Shown one piece after another: positions 53,835 through 63,015 of a stretch of DNA of 64,000 bases. The position numbers were made by a program, and so were the translations under genes. This DNA comes from RH-AL1 sp965249685 (GTDB taxonomy: Bacteria; Pseudomonadota; Alphaproteobacteria; Rhizobiales; Beijerinckiaceae), in NCBI GenBank assembly GCA_965249685.1, contig CBDFMN010000003.1:2604001-2668000 (forward strand), read 5' to 3'. Within the stretch, counting starts at the first letter, position 1. Every line of letters begins with the position of its first letter. The notes below the pieces were generated by a model. The model saw nothing but the letters and a program-made list of their open reading frames with translations, searched no databases and had not been told where the DNA came from.

Positions 53835-55748
53835 TCAGCGCACGGCGGACTTGCGCTTCGACCCGCGTCCGCTCGGCGCTGGGCGCGCGGTCTCGCTGAA
53901 GAGTTCCGCCAGCTTCTCCGTCATCACGCCGCCCAGCTCCTCGGCGTCGACGATGGTCACGGCGCGGCGGTAATAGCGCGTGACGTCGTGGCCGATGCCG
54001 ATGGCGATGAGCTCCACGGGCGAGCGGGTCTCGATCTCCTCGATGACATAGCGCAGGTGCCGCTCGAGGTAGTTGCCGGGGTTGACCGAGAGCGTGGAAT
54101 CGTCGACCGGCGCGCCATCGGAGATCATCATCAGGATACGCCGCTGCTCGGGCCGGGCCAACAGGCGCTTGTGGGCCCAGTCCAGCGCCTCGCCGTCGAT
54201 GTTCTCCTTGAGGAGGCCTTCGCGCATCATCAGACCGAGGTTCTTGCGTGCGCGACGCCAGGGCGCGTCGGCGCTCTTGTAAATGATGTGGCGCAGGTCG
54301 TTGAGCCGGCCCGGCGTGGCCGGCTTGCCCGCCTGCAACCAGGCTTCGCGCGCGAGGCCGCCCTTCCAGGCGCGCGTGGTGAAGCCGAGGATTTCGACCT
54401 TAACGCCGCAGCGTTCCAGCGTGCGGGCGAGGATGTCCGCGCAGGTCGCCGCCACGGTGATCGGCCGCCCGCGCATGGAACCCGAATTGTCGAGCAGCAG
54501 CGTCACCACCGTGTCGCGGAAGTCGGTGTCCTTCTCGCGCTTGAAGGAAAGCGGCTGCTGTGGATCGATGATGATGCGCGGCAAGCGCGAGGGGTCGAGC
54601 ATGCCCTCTTCGAGATCGAACTCCCACGAGCGGTTCTGCTGCGCCATCAGGCGGCGCTGCAGCCGATTGGCGAGCCGCGCCACGACGGAAGACAGGTTTT
54701 GCAGCTGTTTGTCGAGGAAAGCGCGCAGCCGCTCCAATTCTTCGGGGTCGCAGAGGTCCTCGGCCGCGATGATCTCGTCGCTGCGACGGCTGTAGGCCTT
54801 GTAGTCGGGGCCGCGTGGTTCGTTGCGCCCGGCGCCCGGGGCGCGGCTGACGTCGGAGGCCGTGTCCGCGTCGGAATAGTCCGCTTCCCGGTCGACCTCG
54901 CCGCTCGGCGCCTCGGCCGAGTCCATCGCGCTGTCCTCGACGTCCTCGTCAGTGGTTTCCGCCTTCTCGTTCTGCGTGGCGTCATCCGAGCGCTCGGCTT
55001 CGCCCATGCGCTCCTGGTCCTGCTCACCCTCTTCGCGCCCCTCCTCGCGGTCGTCCTCCTCGTTGTCTTCCTCCTCGCTTCCGGCTTCCTCGCCCATATC
55101 GAGCTGGGCCAGGAGCTTGTTGACGAATTGGGCGAAGGTCTTCTGGTGCTCGATCGCGGCTCCGAGCCGGTCGAGGTCGGGGCCGATCCTCTCTTCGATC
55201 CAGGGCCGCCACAGGTCGGCGACAGGCGCGCCACAGGTCGGCGCCGCGACGCCCGTCAGCCGCTCGCGCACCATCATCGCCAGCGCCTCTTCCAGCGGAG
55301 CGTCGGCGCGACTCGTCACTTCGGGGAACTTGGCGCGGGCGTAGCGGTCGTCGAGCATGGCGCCGATGTTGTCCGACACGCCCTGCATCCGCCGCGCGCC
55401 GATCGACTCGACGCGCGCCTGCTCCACCGCGTCGAAACAGGCGCGGCCGGTCTGCGTCTGCGGCATCAACCGGCGATGGATGTCGCTGTCGTGGCAGGCG
55501 AGGCGCAGCGCCATCGCGTCGGCATGGCCGCGCAGGATCGCTGTCTCCCGTCGGTCGGGCTTGCGCCCGGGCTCCGGCAGCCGCGCCTTGGACCCTTCCG
55601 TCCCGCGGATCAGGCTTGGGCGCTCGGGCGCGTAGGTGACCTCCAGGTCGGGCGTCTTGGCGAGCGCGCGCATGCAGGCGGCGGTAGCGCGCTTGAACGG
55701 CTCCTGAAGGGACTCGGACTTGGCGGGCGGTTTGGAGTTTGAGGGCAA
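53835..55748 (-). CDS. cobT: Cobaltochelatase subunit CobT
   Basis: Part of the ATP-dependent CobNST cobaltochelatase that inserts cobalt into hydrogenobyrinic acid a,c-diamide. 637 residues: N-terminal helical region, a long acidic linker rich in E and D (about residues 225-300), and a C-terminal von Willebrand A-like domain with a MIDAS motif in VTLLLDNSGSMRG and later LMMISDGAPVDDST. A TTG at 55748, ten bases after the DUF29 stop and with AAGGATAAG upstream, starts it. CobN is not in the window. Confidence 0.94.
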   Translation of the reverse strand: MPSNSKPPAKSESLQEPFKRATAACMRALAKTPDLEVTYAPERPSLIRGTEGSKARLPEPGRKPDRRETAILRGHADAMALRLACHDSDIHRRLMPQTQTGRACFDAVEQARVESIGARRMQGVSDNIGAMLDDRYARAKFPEVTSRADAPLEEALAMMVRERLTGVAAPTCGAPVADLWRPWIEERIGPDLDRLGAAIEHQKTFAQFVNKLLAQLDMGEEAGSEEEDNEEDDREEGREEGEQDQERMGEAERSDDATQNEKAETTDEDVEDSAMDSAEAPSGEVDREADYSDADTASDVSRAPGAGRNEPRGPDYKAYSRRSDEIIAAEDLCDPEELERLRAFLDKQLQNLSSVVARLANRLQRRLMAQQNRSWEFDLEEGMLDPSRLPRIIIDPQQPLSFKREKDTDFRDTVVTLLLDNSGSMRGRPITVAATCADILARTLERCGVKVEILGFTTRAWKGGLAREAWLQAGKPATPGRLNDLRHIIYKSADAPWRRARKNLGLMMREGLLKENIDGEALDWAHKRLLARPEQRRILMMISDGAPVDDSTLSVNPGNYLERHLRYVIEEIETRSPVELIAIGIGHDVTRYYRRAVTIVDAEELGGVMTEKLAELFSETARPAPSGRGSKRKSAVR

Positions 55749-55758
55749 AGAAATCGAC

Positions 55759-56253
55759 TTATCCTTGATCCAGGACGAAGGGCCGCTCGATGATGTCGAC
55801 CCACGTGTAAGGGCACGAGTCCGGGAAGCGCTGGATTGAGAGTTGCGTCTCGGCCGAAGCCTGGTCTTTCCCGTCCTCGAATGCCGCGCTGGTGGCTTCG
55901 ACGAGACGGGCCTTTAAGCTCGGGCTCGCTGCGAGCCGACGCAGAATGCGGCGGCGATGTTCTCGGATCGAAGCCTCCCAGGAGCGCGATCGCAGTGTGG
56001 CCTGATGATCCCACTTGAGCATGTGAAGCAGCGTGACCCTCAAGTCGCCGACCAAGGCTTCGTATTCACGACGTGCCACGTCTTCTATCTCGTCAGCCAC
56101 AAGGACACGATCCAGAAGATCGAAGCGACCTGCCCTGATATGGTCGGCCTGCTTGACGGCCCAGCGATAGATGTCGTCGGGGGTGTCCGGTTCCGGCCTA
56201 TCGGCACGCAGGGCGAGCGGATCGGTTGTCGCTGGAAAAGCCGCGTCCTTCAT
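55759..56253 (-). CDS. DUF29 family protein
   Basis: A 164-residue helical protein with the DUF29 core: DIYRWAVKQADHIRAGRFDLLDRV, EIEDVARREYEALVGDLRVTLLHMLKWDHQ and the C-terminal RFPDSCPYTW. DUF29 proteins are common in alphaproteobacteria and cyanobacteria without known function. GAGGAGGGA precedes the ATG. It lies between cobS and cobT, where homologous loci usually have the two chelatase genes adjacent, so it looks inserted; it is cotranscribed by orientation. Confidence 0.85.
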   Translation of the reverse strand: MKDAAFPATTDPLALRADRPEPDTPDDIYRWAVKQADHIRAGRFDLLDRVLVADEIEDVARREYEALVGDLRVTLLHMLKWDHQATLRSRSWEASIREHRRRILRRLAASPSLKARLVEATSAAFEDGKDQASAETQLSIQRFPDSCPYTWVDIIERPFVLDQG

Positions 56254-56274
56254 CGTCCCTCCTCGGCTCGCGCC

Positions 56275-57273
56275 TCAACTCATCACGACGTTGACCGCGC
56301 TCTCCGGCAGCTCCTGCCCGAAGCAACGCTGGTAGAACTCCGCCACCAGCGCGCGTTCCAGTTCGTCGCACTTGTTGAGGAACGTCAGGCGGAAGGCGAA
56401 GCCGATGTCGGAGAAGATCTCCGCGTTCTCCGCCCAGGTGATCACCGTGCGCGGGCTCATCACGGTGGACAAGTCGCCGGCGACGAAGGCGTTGCGGGTG
56501 AGGTCGGCCACCCGCACCATCTTGGATATAGTGTCGCGGCCGCCCTTCCGGTCGCGAAAGCTCTGCACCTTGGCCAGTACGATATCGACCTCGCGGTCGT
56601 GCGGCAGGTAGTTCAGGGTGGTGACGATCGACCAGCGGTCCATCTGGCCCTGGTTGATCTGCTGGGTGCCGTGATACAACCCCGACGTATCGCCGAGGCC
56701 GATCGTGTTAGTGGTCGAAAACAGGCGGAAGGCGGGATGCGGGCGGATGACCCGGCTCTGGTCGAGCAGAGTCAGTCGGCCGGCGACTTCGAGCACGCGC
56801 TGGATCACGAACATCACGTCGGGGCGCCCGGCGTCGTATTCGTCGAAGCACAGCGCGACGTTGTTCTGCAGCGCCCAAGGCAGGATCCCGTCGCGGAACT
56901 CGGTCACCTGTTTGCCGTCCTTGAGGACGATCGCGTCCTTGCCGACGAGGTCGACGCGCGAGACGTGGCTGTCGAGGTTGATGCGGACGCAAGGCCAGTT
57001 GAGCCGCGCCGCCACCTGCTCGATATGCGTCGACTTTCCCGTACCGTGGTAGCCCGTGACCATCACGCGGCGGTTGCGGGCGAAACCGGCGAGGATGGCC
57101 AGCGTCGTGTCGCGGTCGAAGATGTAGTCCGGGTCGGTGTCCGGGACGTGCTGCTCGCTCGTCGAGTAGGCCGGCGCCTCCATGTCGCTGTCGATGCCGA
57201 AGACTTGCCGGACGGAGACCGTCATGTCGGGCATCCCGCCGACGCGGCCCTCATCGTGAATTACGCTTTGCAT
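56275..57273 (-). CDS. cobS: Cobaltochelatase subunit CobS (AAA+ ATPase)
   Basis: AAA+ motor partner of CobT. 332 residues from the ATG at 57273, equal to the known CobS length. Walker A is VMVTGYHGTGKSTHIEQVAAR, Walker B is VALCFDEYDAGRPDVM, and the sensor FRLFSTTNTIGLGDTSGLYHGT and arginine-bearing region follow. Upstream in-frame starts (57309) or downstream ones (57234, 57225) cannot be excluded. Followed by the DUF29 gene and cobT. Confidence 0.94.
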   Translation of the reverse strand: MQSVIHDEGRVGGMPDMTVSVRQVFGIDSDMEAPAYSTSEQHVPDTDPDYIFDRDTTLAILAGFARNRRVMVTGYHGTGKSTHIEQVAARLNWPCVRINLDSHVSRVDLVGKDAIVLKDGKQVTEFRDGILPWALQNNVALCFDEYDAGRPDVMFVIQRVLEVAGRLTLLDQSRVIRPHPAFRLFSTTNTIGLGDTSGLYHGTQQINQGQMDRWSIVTTLNYLPHDREVDIVLAKVQSFRDRKGGRDTISKMVRVADLTRNAFVAGDLSTVMSPRTVITWAENAEIFSDIGFAFRLTFLNKCDELERALVAEFYQRCFGQELPESAVNVVMS

Positions 57274-57342
57274 CGGACATCCATCTGGTGGGCCGGCGCG
57301 CCGGGGCACGCTGCGGGTCGAAGGGAGCCGGCGAGCTTGCCG

Positions 57343-57951
57343 TCAGGCGAGCTTCACCGTCTTGAGATAATTGTAGGAACGGATGATCTCCTGAAGTCGG
57401 GCTTCGTTCGATCGGTCACCCCCGTTCGCGTCGGGGTGGAGCTGTTTGACAAGCTCCTTGTAGCGCGCCTTGACCGCCGCCTTGTCGGCGCCCTCTTCGA
57501 GGCCGAGCTGGTCGAGCGCCCTGACCGCGGCGACGCCGATCTTCGGCCGCTTCGCCTGGGCGCGTGCCTCGCCCTGGGCACGGGCACGAAACATGCCGAG
57601 TGGGTCCTTGACCGTGGCGGGATCGTCGCCGTCCTCGCGGAACCCCTTGGCGGTGCGGTTGGAACCCATCGCCCAGGTCGGGCGGTGGCCGGTCAGGGCG
57701 TCGCGCTGGTAGACGGCGACGTCGTCGGCGCTCATCCCATTGAAATAATTGTACGAGGAATTGTACTCGCGGACGTGGTCCAGACAGAAGCAGAAGAACT
57801 GTCCTTCCCTGTCTCGCCCCTGCGGCGCGCGGAACTCGCCGGCCGCCTTGCAGCCGGGATAGTCGCACGGCACCTGCGTCGTCGCCGCAGGGGCGTTCTT
57901 TTGGGCCGGCTTGACCCTGATGCTGTCGAAGAGGCGGGAGTTGAGGTTCAT
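57343..57951 (-). CDS. J-domain protein with N-terminal cysteine motif
   Basis: A 202-residue DnaJ-type co-chaperone. The J domain is C-terminal: AAVKARYKELVKQLHPDANGG with the HPD triad at 172-174. The first half has VPCDYPGCKAAGEFRAP and QFFCFCLDHVREYN, four cysteines that could bind zinc. This type of J-domain gene is a conserved neighbour of cobS/cobT and bolA in Hyphomicrobiales. Divergent from the bolA gene, sharing a ~130-base upstream region. Confidence 0.9.
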   Translation of the reverse strand: MNLNSRLFDSIRVKPAQKNAPAATTQVPCDYPGCKAAGEFRAPQGRDREGQFFCFCLDHVREYNSSYNYFNGMSADDVAVYQRDALTGHRPTWAMGSNRTAKGFREDGDDPATVKDPLGMFRARAQGEARAQAKRPKIGVAAVRALDQLGLEEGADKAAVKARYKELVKQLHPDANGGDRSNEARLQEIIRSYNYLKTVKLA

Positions 57952-58082
57952 GGCTCGGTCATTATGGGATTGTTTGGGCTGGCTGCAAGCGCCGTGGGCG
58001 GGTAAAGCTGCAGCTGCGATGCGAGGTCACGCGGCGCCGCTCGTATCCGACGGCCGGGCCGCATAGGGTTTGGGAGCGCTGA

Positions 58083-58391
58083 ATGAGCGAACAGGACGGC
58101 GACGTGGCGACCCGGATCACCGAGGCGCTGAAGCATGCGCTCCAACCCACCCGGCTCGAAGTCATCGACGAGTCCTATAAGCATGCGGGCCACGCCCATG
58201 TCGTGTCCCGCGCCGGCGCCGCCGGACACGTCGGCGGCACGCACTTCCAGATCAACGTGGTCTCGCCCGCCTTCGTCGGCAAGAGCCGGCTCGATCGACA
58301 CCGCGCGGTCAACGCGGCGTTGGCCTCCGAGATGGGGGTGGATGGTGTCCATGCCGTCGCCATCGACGCGCGGGCGCCGGGCGAAGTCTGA
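58083..58391 (+). CDS. BolA family protein
   Basis: A 102-residue BolA/IbaG-like protein. The KH-like fold has LQPTRLEVIDESYKHAGHAH and GGTHFQINVVSPAFVGKSRLDRHRAVNAAL, with the conserved His residues used for Fe-S cluster binding with glutaredoxins. Divergent from the J-domain gene. Confidence 0.92.
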   Translation: MSEQDGDVATRITEALKHALQPTRLEVIDESYKHAGHAHVVSRAGAAGHVGGTHFQINVVSPAFVGKSRLDRHRAVNAALASEMGVDGVHAVAIDARAPGEV

Positions 58392-58543
58392 GCCGGCCGG
58401 CCATCAAAGCGCCACGTCGCGCCGCGACATCGACGGCGCGTGCTGCCGCCCTCCCTATGCGAACGCGCCGGCCTCGGGTAGTGTCACCTTGGACCCACGG
58501 TCGCGCTTCGTCCCGAAGAGATCCCGCCGAAGAGACCCCGCTG

Positions 58544-60100
58544 ATGCGTCGTCGTTCCGTCCGCCACCACCTTGCGTCCGTCACCGCGATCGTCCTGGCG
58601 AGCGCGAGTGCGGCCAGGGCCACGCCCGCGTTGGTGATGGACGTGGCAAGCGGCGACGTGCTGTACCACAATCAGGCGACGCAGCCGTGGTATCCTGCTT
58701 CGCTGACCAAGCTGATGACGGTCTATGTCGCGCTTGACGCCGTGCGGGCGCACAAGATCGCGTTCGACACGCCGCTCGTCGTTTCCGCGCGCGCGGCCGC
58801 CATGCCGCCCTCGCACATGGGGTTCGCGCCGGGGACCCAGGTGACGCTCGGCAACGCGCTGAAGATGCTGATGGTGAAATCCGCCAACGATCTCGCCATC
58901 ACCATCGCCGAGGGTGTGTCGGGCTCCGTCGAGGCGTTTGCCGACGACATGAATGAGGCGGGCGCCACGCTCGGGCTGCACGAGAGCCATTTCGTCAACC
59001 CCAACGGCCTGCCTGCCGCAGGCCACGTGTCGTCCGCGCGCGACATGGCGATCATCGCCCGCGCCCTCTACCGCAGCTTTCCCGACCAGGCCGGACTGTT
59101 CAGCATCGGCGCATTCGCGATGGGCGAGTCGGTCACGCCCAACCATAACAACCTGCTCGGGCGCTATCCGGGCGCGGACGGCATGAAGACCGGTTTCACC
59201 TGCGCGGCCGGGTTCAACGTGGTGGCGAGCGCCTACCGCGACGGCCGCCGCCTGGTGACGGTGGTGATGGGCGCCCCGAACGTCGCCGCCCGCACTGCCA
59301 AGGCCGCCGCCCTGTTCGACCGCGGCTTTGCCGGTATCGACGCTCCCACCGCCTCTGTCGTGTCGCTACCCGCCTCCGGCGCCGTCAGCCCGCCGGACAT
59401 GCGCAACGAAGTCTGCCGCAACCGCGGCCGCCTCATCGCCGCCTTCAACAGCGAGGTCGAGCAGCTCGATGCGCCGTTGCTGACGTCGGCGCTGGGACGG
59501 ACACCCCTTTTCGGCGCTCCAGCCGCGCGGCCGCAGGTCATGGCGACGGTGATCAACACGATCCACCCCGCCCCGGCAGAGCCCGTTCCCGTGCATGTCG
59601 GGCCGGAGCCGGGCTACATCGGCCTCGTCGCGCAGGCGCGACCGCCCCATTCCCCCGTCGGCACGGAACCGGACCCGGCGGCGATCGCCTACGCCGCCCC
59701 GCCGCCCGCCGCCGGCAACCCGCTCGGCGTCGATCCGACCGCCCTGCCGCTGCGCGGCCGCGGCCGCATCGCCAAGGCGGTGCACGCCGGCAAGGCGCGC
59801 ACGCTGAAGGCCTCCGTCGAGGCTCCAGCGACCAAGGTGCTCGCCGACGGCGTCGCCGAACCGGGAGAGGACGTCCCCAAATCGGACGTCAAGAAACCCG
59901 AAGCGAAAAAGAAGGCCCTGCACGTCAGGAGCACCGTGGCCGGCAGCGACGACGCCAAACCAGCCAAATCGAAGGAAAGGGAGATTCCGCCGAAGCGGCC
60001 GGCCAAAGCCAAGGCCGCTGCCGCCAAGGCTGCCGCCCCCAAGGACAGCGGATCCAAGGACAGCGGATCGAAAGACACGGGATCCAAGGGCAAGGGGTGA
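58544..60100 (+). CDS. D-alanyl-D-alanine carboxypeptidase with long disordered tail
   Basis: Periplasmic serine peptidase (PBP5-like, class C) trimming peptidoglycan stems. 518 residues. Signal peptide ends near ASAARA. Active-site motifs: SLTK with Ser53 and Lys56, SAN at 113-115, and KTG at 215-217. After the catalytic domain the chain continues for about 200 residues of P/A/K-rich low-complexity sequence, ending in KDSGS repeats generated by a 15-bp tandem array. Such Lys-rich tails may interact with the envelope. Start ATG at 58544 chosen by the signal peptide. Confidence 0.9.
   Translation: MRRRSVRHHLASVTAIVLASASAARATPALVMDVASGDVLYHNQATQPWYPASLTKLMTVYVALDAVRAHKIAFDTPLVVSARAAAMPPSHMGFAPGTQVTLGNALKMLMVKSANDLAITIAEGVSGSVEAFADDMNEAGATLGLHESHFVNPNGLPAAGHVSSARDMAIIARALYRSFPDQAGLFSIGAFAMGESVTPNHNNLLGRYPGADGMKTGFTCAAGFNVVASAYRDGRRLVTVVMGAPNVAARTAKAAALFDRGFAGIDAPTASVVSLPASGAVSPPDMRNEVCRNRGRLIAAFNSEVEQLDAPLLTSALGRTPLFGAPAARPQVMATVINTIHPAPAEPVPVHVGPEPGYIGLVAQARPPHSPVGTEPDPAAIAYAAPPPAAGNPLGVDPTALPLRGRGRIAKAVHAGKARTLKASVEAPATKVLADGVAEPGEDVPKSDVKKPEAKKKALHVRSTVAGSDDAKPAKSKEREIPPKRPAKAKAAAAKAAAPKDSGSKDSGSKDTGSKGKG
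60041..60085. repeat. Three 15-bp tandem units in the carboxypeptidase tail
   Basis: AAGGACAGCGGATCC, AAGGACAGCGGATCG and AAAGACACGGGATCC in direct succession, encoding KDSGS-KDSGS-KDTGS near the C-terminus. Confidence 0.9.
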
Positions 60101-60292
60101 GCCCGAGCAGAGACTCTCGCGCGGCCGGCCTTCGGCCTTAACCACGCGAGCCGATCCTTCCCGTCCGCGCAACGGAACGTCAGCCTCTGGCCTCCATCTT
60201 GTCCCCGGGACAGGCGCGCCCCGCCGCAAGGCGATCGCGTGTTTCCTTCTGGGACAAGCTCTCGCCGAACGAGCGGGACGCGAGAGGTCATC

Positions 60293-61546
60293 GTGGCATT
60301 TGCGGTGGAGCAAGCGGAGCCGGCCGACGAGATGATGGCCGTTGCGTCCCGGTCCGGCACAGGCGCGCGGCATGCCCCGACGCCGGCCCTCGATGTCGAG
60401 TTCGTCCAGGCGCGCGCGATGATCGCCTTTCAGCCGGCGTGGAGCGACCTCGTCGCTCGTGCGCTCGAGCCCAACGCCTTCCTCGATCCCGCTTTCGCCC
60501 TCCCTCTCCTCCAGCACGTCCGCTTCGCCAAGCGTCCGGGCTTCCTCCTGGCGTGGGAAAGCGACGGCCCCGCCTCGTTCGGCAAGCTCGTCGGCTTGCT
60601 GCCGATGCACATCCCGACGGGGCTGCAGCGTCTAGCGCGCGGCTTCCATCACCCCCAAGTCACTCTCGGGACGCCGCTCCTCGACCGGGAGCGCGGCGCC
60701 GAGGCCTTTGCCGCCATGGTCGCCTGGCTCGCCCGCAACCATCCCGGTCTCGCCGCTCTCGTGCTGATGGCGGTGCCGACGCAGGGCGGGTTCTGCCAGG
60801 CCCTGGCCGGCCCCACGCTATGCCATCTCGGCGTCCGCCGCCTCGACGAGCGGCAGCGCGCGATTTTGCAGCACCGGCGAAGCCCGGATGTGCCGGTCCC
60901 GCTTTCGCCTAGGCGCCGCAAGGAGCTGAGGCGACAGCGCCGCCGTCTCGCGGACGAGGGCGCGCTCGTCTATCGCAGCGCGCGCAGTCCGGCCGAGATC
61001 CGTCGCGCGGCGGAACAATTCATGGCGCTGGAGGCGAGCGGCTGGAAAGGCCGCCGCGGCTCGGCCCTGCTGCACGACCCGACGCTGGCGACCTTCACCC
61101 GCACGATGACGCGGTTGATGGCGCATGAGGGCCGCTGCCGCATCGACAGCCTGGAGGTTGGCGGCAGGCCGGTCGCGATGGGTATCCTCGTCACAGCCGG
61201 GTCGCAGGCCTACTTCTGGAAGACCAGCTTCGACGAGCGCCGCGCCGCGCAATCGCCGGGCGTGCAGTTCGCGCTCGACTTGACCAGGGCGCAAGCGGTG
61301 GAACCGGGGCTGACCTCGACCGATTCCTGCGCCGTCCCCGATCACCCGATGATCGACCGGATCTGGACGGACCGCATCGGCGTCGCCGACCTGGTGATCA
61401 CCCTGCCGCATCGCGCGCACGAGAGCCGGGCTGTCCAGCGAGCGCTCGGTCTGGAAAGGCTGCGCCGAGGTGTGCGGCAGATCGGCAAGCGCGCTTACCT
61501 TCGCCTCCGCAGCGCTGCGCCACGTTGGCGCGGAGGGGACACCTGA
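60293..61546 (+). CDS. GNAT-fold (BioF2-like) acetyltransferase
   Basis: A ~417-residue protein matching the CelD/BcsL-like acetyltransferase family (Acetyltransf_6): the N-terminal half has FQPAWSDLVARALEPNAFLDPAFALPLLQH, and the second half the GNAT core with PLSPRRRKELRRQRRRL, EQFMALEASGWKGRRGSALL and GRPVAMGILVTAGSQAYFWKTSFDERRAAQSPGVQF. In other bacteria such enzymes act in exopolysaccharide or peptidoglycan-related pathways; the acceptor is unknown. GTG at 60293 with AGAGGT upstream preferred over GTG at 60239. Confidence 0.85.
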   Translation: MAFAVEQAEPADEMMAVASRSGTGARHAPTPALDVEFVQARAMIAFQPAWSDLVARALEPNAFLDPAFALPLLQHVRFAKRPGFLLAWESDGPASFGKLVGLLPMHIPTGLQRLARGFHHPQVTLGTPLLDRERGAEAFAAMVAWLARNHPGLAALVLMAVPTQGGFCQALAGPTLCHLGVRRLDERQRAILQHRRSPDVPVPLSPRRRKELRRQRRRLADEGALVYRSARSPAEIRRAAEQFMALEASGWKGRRGSALLHDPTLATFTRTMTRLMAHEGRCRIDSLEVGGRPVAMGILVTAGSQAYFWKTSFDERRAAQSPGVQFALDLTRAQAVEPGLTSTDSCAVPDHPMIDRIWTDRIGVADLVITLPHRAHESRAVQRALGLERLRRGVRQIGKRAYLRLRSAAPRWRGGDT

Positions 61547-61638
61547 ACCTCGTGGGACTTGAAACCGAACCGCACATCGCCGACCTCATTGGTGGTGCAG
61601 CCGGACCATCGCGGCTGATTGGGGTCGAGACGCGAGGC

Positions 61639-61959
61639 ATGGAGATAGGCCGGCAGCGGCTGGACAAATGGTTGTGGTTCGCGCGCGTCGTGAAGTCACG
61701 CACGCTGGCCGCCCGTCTTGTCAGCGAAGGTCACGTGCGGCTGAACGGCGCGCGGGTCCGCGTACCGGCTCGATGCGTAGGCCCCGGCGACGTTCTGACG
61801 ATCGCCTTGGAGAGGCAGGTCCGTGTCCTGCGTGTCGTCGAGCCGGGCGAGCGTAGAGGCCCGTTCGCCGAGGCGCAGCGGCTCTACGAGGACTTGTCGG
61901 TGCCAGCGATTTCCGACGAGCACCTGCTTGGGTGCGGCGGCAGTCAGCCCTCTGCCTAG
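61639..61959 (+). CDS. S4-domain RNA-binding protein (HslR-like)
   Basis: A 106-residue protein. The S4 domain opens RQRLDKWLWFARVVKSRTLAARLVSEGHVRLNG and continues RVRVPARCVGPGDVLTIAL, closely matching HslR-type ribosome-associated proteins that rescue stalled 50S subunits. The usual neighbours in alphaproteobacteria (fdxA, carD) follow. ATG at 61639 selected for the conserved start; upstream codons in the longer frame lack similarity. Confidence 0.88.
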   Translation: MEIGRQRLDKWLWFARVVKSRTLAARLVSEGHVRLNGARVRVPARCVGPGDVLTIALERQVRVLRVVEPGERRGPFAEAQRLYEDLSVPAISDEHLLGCGGSQPSA

Positions 61960-62096
61960 CTCAGGCTTCGCCCGGCGCCGGTTCTTGCCTTGCCTGTGGG
62001 AAGCGATTAGTCAGGCCGATCAGACGTCGGGTCCGCGCACAAGCGGCCGCCCGTGAGATATCGTATGCCGGCCGAACGCCGGAGAGAGTTGCAACA

Positions 62097-62432
62097 ATGA
62101 CGTATGTAGTGGTCGAGAACTGCATCAAGTGCAAATACACCGACTGCGTCGAAGTCTGTCCGGTCGATTGTTTCTATGAAGGCGAGAACATGCTCGTCAT
62201 CCATCCCGACGAATGCATCGACTGTGGGGTCTGTGAGCCCGAATGCCCGGCCAATGCGATCAAGCCGGATACGGCGAAAGGTCTCGACAGCTGGCTCAAG
62301 CTCAACCTCGACATGGCTAAGTCTTGGCCGAATATTACCAAGAAGCGCGAGGCGTTGCCCGAGGCCGCGGAATTCGACGGCAAGGACGACAAGCTGGCGA
62401 TGTTCTCGGACAAGCCTGGCGCGGGCGACTGA
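62097..62432 (+). CDS. fdxA: Ferredoxin FdxA (7Fe)
   Basis: A 111-residue seven-iron ferredoxin. Cys9, Cys17 and Cys50 line the [3Fe-4S]-type site and Cys21, Cys40, Cys43 and Cys46 the [4Fe-4S] site, in the CIKCKYTDCVEVCPVDCF and CIDCGVCEPECP motifs; extra Cys12 and Cys25 are also conserved in the family. The remaining C-terminal helix SWLKLNLDMAKSWPNITKK is family-typical. The hslR-like, fdxA, carD order is conserved in alphaproteobacteria. Confidence 0.96.
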   Translation: MTYVVVENCIKCKYTDCVEVCPVDCFYEGENMLVIHPDECIDCGVCEPECPANAIKPDTAKGLDSWLKLNLDMAKSWPNITKKREALPEAAEFDGKDDKLAMFSDKPGAGD

Positions 62433-63015
62433 CCCGATCTCTTGCGGCTGCAGGATTCTTCGCCGTCTTTGCTTCAATATTTCGCGAGAAGCCCGTTCGG
62501 GCGTTAACTATTGGCCGCCTTCCGCCCGGGTCGGCTCCTGATTCCTTTGAATTTCGTACATTTTCATGATAGGGTCTTGTTAAGAGTTTGGGAAATCTTG
62601 AACTCGACGACCACGTCCAACCAAGAACCTGTTTCGGCGAGAGCGCTTTAGTTCAAACGGCGCGATCCCGGGCGGCTTGCCTGATTGCCTGCCATGGCTG
62701 CAACGATCGTCGTGCGAAGCCCCGACGTCGATCGTCTGCTTTCGTGCTCGTGCGCAAGGCTGGCACCTGTCGCACGGACGGTTTCGCTTGAAGCCTCTGT
62801 TTTCGGGTGACTGCCATCGTGACCGGGGCAGCCGTCTGCGGACGGTGCGACCTCGTTGGTAAGCGGTGTCGCTGGCAAAGGGTAGGGTTCTGTAAGCCAA
62901 GTTGAGACCGCCGCCTTTCGGGAAAAGAGACGCCTAGACAGTATCGGCGACGCGGCGGCTCTTCGCGGGCGTGTGTGGGCCAGCCGGTGACGACAAACGT
63001 CGGCGGGTGAAACCA
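62433..63015. other. Non-coding stretch between fdxA and carD
   Basis: 583 bases with no supported gene; the short frames here lack start signals or family resemblance. It holds a small GCCCG-TT-CGGGC hairpin about 60 bases after the fdxA stop and an AT-richer patch at ~62530-62600 that may carry the carD promoter. I see no riboswitch or RNA gene. Confidence 0.5.

Noticed and set aside
62588..62862. Short open frames between fdxA and carD
   Set aside because: No ribosome binding sites, high-Arg shadow composition and mutual overlap on both strands.
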